Source of the DNA: Acidobacteriaceae bacterium | GTDB lineage: Bacteria > Acidobacteriota > Terriglobia > Bryobacterales > Bryobacteraceae | Assembly: GCA_019245255.1 (NCBI GenBank) | Contig: JAFARV010000764.1 | Location: forward strand, 1-8,978 | Reading direction: 5' to 3' | DNA length: 8,978 bases | Shown: one piece after another, positions 1-3,743 of the stretch | How positions within the stretch are numbered: position 1 is the stretch's first letter | Layout: each line of letters opens with the position of its first letter | Program-made: the position numbers and the translations under genes | The notes under the pieces: generated by a model | Databases searched by the model: none | What the model saw: only the letters and a program-made list of their open reading frames with translations | Told to the model about the DNA's origin: nothing

Positions 1-53
1 TGACGCAGGAACTGCCGCCGATCGATGCCGGAGTTGACCGCCTTCTTAACCAC
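1..53 (-). CDS. Tat-exported protein, N-terminal fragment (runs off left edge)
   Basis: Only the first 17 codons are present, read on the minus strand from a GTG at 53-51 towards the left edge. They translate as MVKKAVNSGIDRRQFLR. The DRRQFLR stretch is a classic twin-arginine (Tat) signal motif, preceded by a basic n-region (KK) as expected. A good Shine-Dalgarno sequence, AAGGAA on the minus strand (64-59), sits 5 nt before the GTG, which supports both strand and start. The gene is divergent from the ArsB-like transporter, so 65-188 should hold promoters for both. Tat substrates are folded in the cytoplasm before export and often bind cofactors, but nothing here identifies the mature protein. 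The competing + strand reading (open in frame 3 to a TGA at 99-101) has no recognisable content. Confidence 0.6.
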   Translation of the reverse strand, partial: MVKKAVNSGIDRRQFLR

Positions 54-58
54 AAAGG

Positions 59-64
59 TTCCTT
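59..64 (-). promoter_or_regulatory. Ribosome binding site of the left-edge Tat protein gene
   Basis: On the minus strand this reads AAGGAA, five bases before the GTG at 53-51. It decides the start codon of the truncated divergent gene and argues that the left edge is coded on the minus strand rather than the plus strand. Confidence 0.55.
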
Positions 65-188
65 GAGCATTAAATCATCCCGTCGTGGCGTTCGCGGCTG
101 ATAGCTTGCAATCGAATACACCCTCACAGCATCTCCTTTGCATGCGCAACCGCAACGCGGGCGAGAACGAGCCTGACGAAAACCACTG

Positions 189-1457
189 ATGACGCACGGT
201 TTCCTCGAGGTCGATCTCCGCGCCGTCGCAACCTGGCTCATATGTCTGGCCTCCATCGCGCTCGTGCTCATTCGCCCTAAAGGGTGGCCAGAAGCCATTT
301 GGGCCGTCACCGGTGCATGCGTGTTAACACTTTCCGGCCTGATCTCGCCCGCCCGCGCAGCACACGCGGTCGGGAAGGGAACTGACGTCTATCTCTTTCT
401 CACGGGCATGATGGTCATCTCTGAACTGGCTCGCTGTGAAGGCGTTTTCGACTGGGTCGCAGCCCTGGCTGTTCGTGCATCGCATGGATCACGCACCCGG
501 CTCTTTCTGCTGGTCTATGTTGTCGGAACGCTCGTTACCATTTTCCTGTCGAATGATGCAACGGCCGTTGTGCTCACGCCTGCCGTTCTCGCTGCCGTGC
601 GCGCGGCGCAGGCGGATCCTCTGCCTTATCTGCTCATCTGTGCGTTCATCGCGAATGCCGCAAGCTTTGTGCTGCCGATCTCGAATCCCGCCAATCTTGT
701 CGTCTATGCCGGCGCCATGCCTCCACTCAAAACCTGGCTCGTGACCTTCGGCCTGGCCTCGGTCGTCTCCATCGTCGTCACTTATTTCGTTCTGTATAAA
801 CTCGCGACAAAATATCTGGCGGGTGCCCTAAGCACGAGTCCACCGCTGAAGCCGCTCTCACCCGGCGGCAAACTAACTTTATTCGGGATTGCGTTCCTCG
901 CGATCGTCCTCATGATCTGCTCAGCCATCAATGTCGATCTCGGTGCGCCTGCCTGCGCTGCGGGCCTGCTCGTGCTCCTCACCATCTCCTTTCGCGATCC
1001 AGGCACGTGGCGAGACGTCGCAAAAGGCGTCGCCTGGAGTGTATTGCCGCTTGTCGCCGGCCTCTTCGTGCTGGTTGAAGCCCTCGATGCCACCGGCGCG
1101 CTGCACCAGGCCGTCCACGCCCTCGATAACCTGAAGCACTGGCACTCCCGCCTTGCGGCCTTAGTTTCCGGCTTTGCCATCGCAATCCTTTCTAACTTGA
1201 TCAACAACCTGCCTAGCGGTCTCATTAGTGCTGCTGCCATCAAAGCCGCTCACGCAACCGGCTCATTGCGCGACTCCGTTTTAATCGGAGTCGACCTCGG
1301 TCCGAATCTCTCCGTTACCGGCTCGCTTGCCACCATCCTTTGGCTGATCGCAATTCGCAGAGAAGGATTGAACGTCACCTTCTGGGGCTTTTTCAAATGG
1401 GGCCTGCTCGTCATGCCGCCGGCCTTACTGTTGTCGTTATTAGTACTGATCTTCTGA
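189..1457 (+). CDS. ArsB/SLC13-type (ion transporter superfamily) membrane permease
   Basis: A 422-residue polytopic inner-membrane protein, close to the usual ArsB length (about 430 residues). Characterised ArsB proteins extrude arsenite or antimonite; wider superfamily members carry Na+/H+ or dicarboxylates. Two related signature regions mark the inverted repeats of this fold: SNDATAVVLTP (121-131), followed by ISNPANLVVYAG (164-175), and SNLINNLPSG (335-344), followed by DLGPN (369-373) and GSLATILWL (378-386). The last stretch closely matches my memory of the ArsB C-terminal signature (CDLGPK...GSLATLLWL). About ten to twelve hydrophobic segments are visible. The start is ATG at 189; only a weak GACGA lies upstream. 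No arsR, arsC, arsA or acr3 gene is in view, so an arsenic role is not supported by context and I give no symbol. The zinc-finger gene follows 50 bp downstream on the same strand and could be co-transcribed. Confidence 0.85.
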   Translation: MTHGFLEVDLRAVATWLICLASIALVLIRPKGWPEAIWAVTGACVLTLSGLISPARAAHAVGKGTDVYLFLTGMMVISELARCEGVFDWVAALAVRASHGSRTRLFLLVYVVGTLVTIFLSNDATAVVLTPAVLAAVRAAQADPLPYLLICAFIANAASFVLPISNPANLVVYAGAMPPLKTWLVTFGLASVVSIVVTYFVLYKLATKYLAGALSTSPPLKPLSPGGKLTLFGIAFLAIVLMICSAINVDLGAPACAAGLLVLLTISFRDPGTWRDVAKGVAWSVLPLVAGLFVLVEALDATGALHQAVHALDNLKHWHSRLAALVSGFAIAILSNLINNLPSGLISAAAIKAAHATGSLRDSVLIGVDLGPNLSVTGSLATILWLIAIRREGLNVTFWGFFKWGLLVMPPALLLSLLVLIF

Positions 1458-1507
1458 GCCACCTGACCCGCATAAAAACTGCTACGCTCTATCGAGGCCG
1501 GTTGAAC

Positions 1508-1846
1508 GTGAGAAAAGCTTCCGACAACGATCCCCCGCGTTGTTCCTTTTGTCGCAAGGCGGACGTCAAGCTGATCTCAAATCCCAGCGATTACCCCCGC
1601 GCCTACATCTGCGATGAGTGCATTGCCGTTTGTGCTGACATCCTTGACGATGATAACGCCGATTCGCAAGCCGCGGAGCAAGAGGTTCCTCCCGAGAACA
1701 CGCCTCATCCCTTGCTGAATCACCCACTGGCTTCGGAGTTAATGGAAGCCATCGAGCACTGGATTCGTGAACAGTCCCTGGGCAACGACGCTGCGACTGC
1801 GCTCTGCGATGTTCACGATATCGCTAGCCGGATGCTCGCGTCCTGA
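1508..1846 (+). CDS. Small stand-alone ClpX-type C4 zinc-finger protein
   Basis: A 112-residue cytoplasmic protein. Residues 12-38 form a four-cysteine zinc finger of the ClpX N-terminal type: CSFC (12-15), a 19-residue spacer, then CDEC (35-38), with the YICDEC sequence typical of ClpX. In ClpX this domain dimerises and recognises substrates and adaptors, but here no AAA+ ATPase follows. An acidic, Pro/Glu-rich linker (about 46-65) leads to a predicted helical tail (about 69-112). The frame stays open upstream to an ATG at 1340, but that would overlap the transporter gene by over 100 bp and add a non-ClpX-like sequence. I therefore choose GTG at 1508, with GAGG at 1494-1497 ten bases before it; TTG at 1502 is an alternative. 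Possible roles are a Clp adaptor, a decoy of ClpX dimers or a DNA/protein-binding regulator. The domain call is firm, the function open. Confidence 0.82.
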   Translation: MRKASDNDPPRCSFCRKADVKLISNPSDYPRAYICDECIAVCADILDDDNADSQAAEQEVPPENTPHPLLNHPLASELMEAIEHWIREQSLGNDAATALCDVHDIASRMLAS

Positions 1847-1858
1847 GTTGCAGTCGCC

Positions 1859-1876
1859 GGTGGCGCAAGCGACACC
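1859..1876 (+). terminator. Weak hairpin downstream of the zinc-finger gene
   Basis: GGTG pairs with CACC around an inner CG/CG pair and a CAAG loop, with one G-A mismatch, 13 nt after the zinc-finger stop codon. No T-run follows, so it is at best a poor intrinsic terminator or an RNA 3'-end stabiliser. Confidence 0.2.
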
Positions 1877-1939
1877 TCGGCCACGTTCCCGTATCTGTTA
1901 GTTTCGCCCGCCGGCCAGCCGCAGCTCACACAAATTCGC

Positions 1940-1945
1940 TATCCT
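1940..1945 (+). promoter_or_regulatory. Candidate -10 element for a leaderless transcript
   Basis: TATCCT ends 6 bases before the ATG at 1952, and no Shine-Dalgarno sequence lies in between or upstream. In a sigma-70-type promoter transcription would start at or next to the A of the ATG, giving a leaderless mRNA. No convincing -35 element is seen 17 bp upstream. The same spacing recurs at the PQQ dehydrogenase gene (3732-3737). Confidence 0.4.
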
Positions 1946-1957
1946 GCGCATATGCGC
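1946..1957. repeat. 12-bp perfect palindrome across a start codon
   Basis: GCGCATATGCGC is its own reverse complement and contains the ATG at 1952-1954 in its centre. It lies immediately after the candidate -10 element, so it could be an operator or simply chance in GC-rich sequence. Confidence 0.4.
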
Positions 1958-2743
1958 GGACCCCTCCCATTCGCGTTCTTGGCTGCCGTTCTCAACATTT
2001 CCGCATTCGCCGACGTCTATCAGGTCACGAAAATAACCATCGCTGGCCACGAGTCTGTTTCCGCGTACTATGCAAAGGGCCACAAGGTGCGCTCTGAAAA
2101 CTGGAAGGGCTCCGGATTCGATCAGGTCTTTACCATCAGCGATCTCGATCACCGCGTCATGTACGCTGTAGATCCGCGCTCGCGAACTTATATGGAAATG
2201 CGCTTCAGTGGACCGGATCTTCTGGTCTCTCTCGCACAGCTCATCGCCCGTCCTCCGCGCCTGCGCGAATCCGGCAGAACTGTCAATGTTTACTACGATG
2301 TAACGGATACCGGAGAGACTGAGCAGTTCTTCGGTCGTACTGCCCGCCATCTCTTCGTCCGTGAACGGCACGTGGCCCAACCCGGCGCTTGCGACGGTTC
2401 TTATGAAGTGAACAAGGACGGTTGGTACATCGACAGCATGGCACCGCAGGCGCGCTCATCTTACTTCTTAGTAGCCGGTCGCATTGGGTCAAGCCTTTGC
2501 CGCGACACCATCATTTCGCACGGCTCTCCTCCGCCGGGCATCGCTGTGTGGGAAAGGGATGGCGACGCCACTCGCGAAGTCCTCGAGTTCTCGAACGCTC
2601 CCCTGCAAGAGAGCCTCTTTCAGATCCCCACCGGTTTCAAGAAGGTCGATGCTGTGCCCGGATATCCACACACAACCTGGAGTACTCAAATGCAACTGGA
2701 ATGGGCCCAACTGGTGTGGGCCGTTGAATCCTGGTTCGAATAA
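1952..2743 (+). CDS. Secreted protein of unknown function, DUF4412-like in style
   Basis: A 263-residue protein with a Sec signal peptide (hydrophobic residues about 4-19, likely cut near FA|DV at 20/21), so probably periplasmic. The mature part begins with VYQVTKITIAG and alternates short beta-like stretches. It contains MYAVDPRSRTYMEM (70-83), a feature of proteins that read out a small-molecule or lipid-carrier-like beta fold, and ends near the fold with SLFQIPTGFKKV (221-232), a closing motif I associate with DUF4412-type and LolA-like secreted proteins. Only two cysteines occur (C147 and C183), so one disulfide is possible. A Trp-rich tail (W243, W251, W256, W262) closes the protein. No catalytic motif is recognised. 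The ATG at 1952 has no Shine-Dalgarno sequence but has a TATCCT six bases upstream. It is 105 bp after the zinc-finger gene and 189 bp before the next, so probably its own transcription unit. Confidence 0.75.
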   Translation: MRGPLPFAFLAAVLNISAFADVYQVTKITIAGHESVSAYYAKGHKVRSENWKGSGFDQVFTISDLDHRVMYAVDPRSRTYMEMRFSGPDLLVSLAQLIARPPRLRESGRTVNVYYDVTDTGETEQFFGRTARHLFVRERHVAQPGACDGSYEVNKDGWYIDSMAPQARSSYFLVAGRIGSSLCRDTIISHGSPPPGIAVWERDGDATREVLEFSNAPLQESLFQIPTGFKKVDAVPGYPHTTWSTQMQLEWAQLVWAVESWFE

Positions 2744-2785
2744 CGCTCCCCGCAAGGAATCAGAAGACACTCCAGCATCTCTCCC

Positions 2786-2813
2786 GTACTGGTCCCGCTT
2801 ATTAAGTACTGGT
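2786..2813. repeat. Direct repeat pair GTACTGGT, 20 bp apart
   Basis: Two identical octamers, at 2786-2793 and 2806-2813, repeat with a 20-bp period, about two helical turns, so both would face the same side of the DNA. They lie about 120-145 bp before the start of the Cys-rich secreted protein and could be tandem activator or regulator half-sites. The AT-rich stretch between them (CTTATTAA) is compatible with bending. Confidence 0.4.
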
Positions 2814-2828
2814 ACGTCAGCTTAGTTA

Positions 2829-2857
2829 TTTCACTCTACATACGACTTTCGTACCTA
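2829..2857 (+). promoter_or_regulatory. Weak candidate promoter for the Cys-rich secreted protein
   Basis: TTTCAC (2829-2834) and TACCTA (2852-2857) are separated by 17 bp. Both match the sigma-70 consensus only partly. A start site near 2863 would place the hairpins at 2861-2896 at the very 5' end of the mRNA and give a leader of about 70 nt. It lies just after the GTACTGGT repeats, as an activated promoter would. Confidence 0.3.
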
Positions 2858-2860
2858 TCT

Positions 2861-2896
2861 ATTAGCCCCATTGGGGTAATTGTTACTCGGGCTAAT
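2861..2896 (+). promoter_or_regulatory. Two mutually exclusive hairpins, attenuator-like leader
   Basis: The segment ATTAGCCC (2861-2868) can pair in two ways. With the next base it forms a short hairpin, ATTA-G-CCCC against GGGGTAAT (2873-2880), eight pairs with one bulged G and an apical ATT. Alternatively it pairs perfectly over eight bases with GGGCTAAT (2889-2896), enclosing a 20-base loop. The two structures share the 5' arm and cannot coexist. They end 20 bases before the Shine-Dalgarno sequence of the Cys-rich protein. The short hairpin could also serve as the terminator of the preceding gene, although only a weak T stretch follows. Confidence 0.4.
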
Positions 2897-2916
2897 CCGA
2901 TGTTAGTGTTTCATTC

Positions 2917-2923
2917 GGAGAGG
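2917..2923 (+). promoter_or_regulatory. Strong ribosome binding site fixing the start at 2933
   Basis: GGAGAGG lies nine bases before the ATG at 2933. It favours this start over the in-frame ATG at 2900, which would add 11 residues in front of the signal peptide and would place the Shine-Dalgarno sequence inside the coding region. Confidence 0.7.
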
Positions 2924-2932
2924 AATGTCTTA

Positions 2933-3619
2933 ATGCGCCGATTCACTCAATTACTCTGGGGGACCGTTGCTATCCCTTTAATTCTTGCCGCTCAACAGCC
3001 CGCGAACCCCATCGCTTCCGATTCACCGAGCCAGGTCGGCTATGCCTCTAATTTGAACCTTGCGGATTCCATCATCAACATCACAAATACCGGCTCACTT
3101 GGTGCGAGCCTCTATGGCCCAGGGTTCGGTGCTCCCACAGGCAACATTTGCGTGAACGTTTACGGTCTCGATCCCGGTGAAGAACTCATCTCGTGCTGCT
3201 CCTGTCTGGTTACGCCAGATGGGCTCGCGTCGCTATCCGTCAACAAGGACATTTTGAGCAATACGTTGACGGCGTTTGAGCCGACTTCCGTAGTAATCAA
3301 ACTAATTGCTACTCCTGCCGGCGGCACGGGTACCGGTACCAGCTGTTCTCAATCCGCCGCTTTCCCGCCCGTCCAACCTAACCCTAATACACCTACTCTT
3401 GAGCCCAGTCTCGCGGCGTGGCGTACCACGGTACATACCACCGCGTTCGGCGCACCTGCCGTAACAGAAACACCGTTTACTCCGGCAACCCTCAGCTCCG
3501 GCGAAATCAGCAGTCTTACGAACCGTTGCAAATTCATCATCGGCAATGGCAGCGGCTCGGGCATTTGTAATTCTTGTAGAACCGGCGCATTCGGCGCGCT
3601 TAAGCTTAACCTCAAGTAA
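2933..3619 (+). CDS. Secreted Cys-rich protein with CCSC motif, function unknown
   Basis: A 228-residue exported protein. Residues 1-20 (MRRF, then a hydrophobic core ending LILAAQ) are a Sec signal peptide. The mature part has eight cysteines: C73, the C88-C89-x-C91 cluster (ISCCSCLVTPDGLASLSV), C138, C199, and C212/C215 in GICNSC. This suggests several disulfides in a compact beta-rich extracellular domain. Other landmarks are GYASNLNLADSIINITNTG (36-54), NICVNVYGLDPGEEL (71-85), TETPFTPATLSS (178-189) and a Gly-rich GNGSGSG (204-210). From memory, similar proteins occur in several copies in acidobacterial genomes and none has a known function. A structural or adhesive envelope protein fits the composition, but this is a guess. 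The gene has its own long upstream region with repeats, hairpins and a strong ribosome binding site, so it is likely regulated separately. Confidence 0.78.
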   Translation: MRRFTQLLWGTVAIPLILAAQQPANPIASDSPSQVGYASNLNLADSIINITNTGSLGASLYGPGFGAPTGNICVNVYGLDPGEELISCCSCLVTPDGLASLSVNKDILSNTLTAFEPTSVVIKLIATPAGGTGTGTSCSQSAAFPPVQPNPNTPTLEPSLAAWRTTVHTTAFGAPAVTETPFTPATLSSGEISSLTNRCKFIIGNGSGSGICNSCRTGAFGALKLNLK

Positions 3620-3711
3620 CCGCAGCCGCCCAGGTAACTGCCCCGGGAGAAACTCGTTAGCACTAATAGACCTGACTCTGCGACCGCGCGGGGGGCCAGG
3701 CGAAAGTCGGC

Positions 3712-3731
3712 GGCCGATCGCGAGATCGGCC
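3712..3731. repeat. Perfect 8+8 bp inverted repeat with GCGA centre, abutting a -10 element
   Basis: GGCCGATC (3712-3719) and GATCGGCC (3724-3731) are exact reverse complements around GCGA. The right arm touches the TATCAT element at 3732. As DNA it fills most of the -35/-10 spacer and would suit a dimeric repressor. As RNA it would form a stable stem with a GNRA-type tetraloop. No T-run follows, so it is a poor intrinsic terminator for the preceding gene. Confidence 0.6.
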
Positions 3732-3737
3732 TATCAT
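3732..3737 (+). promoter_or_regulatory. Candidate -10 element for a leaderless transcript
   Basis: TATCAT ends six bases before the ATG at 3744, the same geometry as at 1940-1952, and no Shine-Dalgarno sequence precedes the ATG. Transcription would then begin at the start codon. No good -35 is visible, which could mean activation or an extended element. Confidence 0.4.
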
Positions 3738-3743
3738 CGAAAC

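Noticed and set aside
3..101. Open + strand frame ending at a TGA, as if the 3' end of an upstream gene.
   Set aside because: Its translation shows no recognisable motif, whereas the minus strand gives a Shine-Dalgarno sequence, a GTG start and a Tat motif over the same bases.
65..188. Possible promoters (TTGCAA at 106-111; TTTAAT on the minus strand at 74-69).
   Set aside because: Neither has a partner hexamer at a reasonable spacing, and the minus-strand one would place the start inside the Shine-Dalgarno sequence.
782..1243. 153-codon open frame on the minus strand inside the transporter gene.
   Set aside because: It lies wholly within a clearly conserved membrane-protein gene; the translation is Arg/Ala-rich without domains, typical of an antisense shadow in GC-rich DNA.
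1340..1507. Upstream extension of the zinc-finger frame to an ATG at 1340.
   Set aside because: It overlaps the C-terminal signature of the transporter, adds residues unlike ClpX-type proteins, and a GAGG-preceded GTG exists at 1508.
1898..2380. 160-codon minus-strand frame overlapping the secreted protein gene.
   Set aside because: No domain and no ribosome binding site were seen, while the + strand product has a signal peptide and a coherent secreted-protein pattern.
3322..3342. Tandem GGTACC units inside the Cys-rich protein gene.
   Set aside because: They encode the low-complexity Gly/Thr linker (GTGTGT) and are explained by coding repetition.
3650..3670. TTAGCACTAA near-palindrome in the intergenic region before the PQQ dehydrogenase.
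   Set aside because: The arms are only 4 bp with a 2-bp centre, short enough to be chance, and it is far from the candidate -10 element.
3546..3743. 66-codon N-terminal extension of the PQQ dehydrogenase frame.
   Set aside because: It overlaps the Cys-rich protein gene and crosses the inverted repeat; the Arg/Pro-rich translation is not a signal peptide and the family normally begins near the WxxYGGDPGGTR motif.
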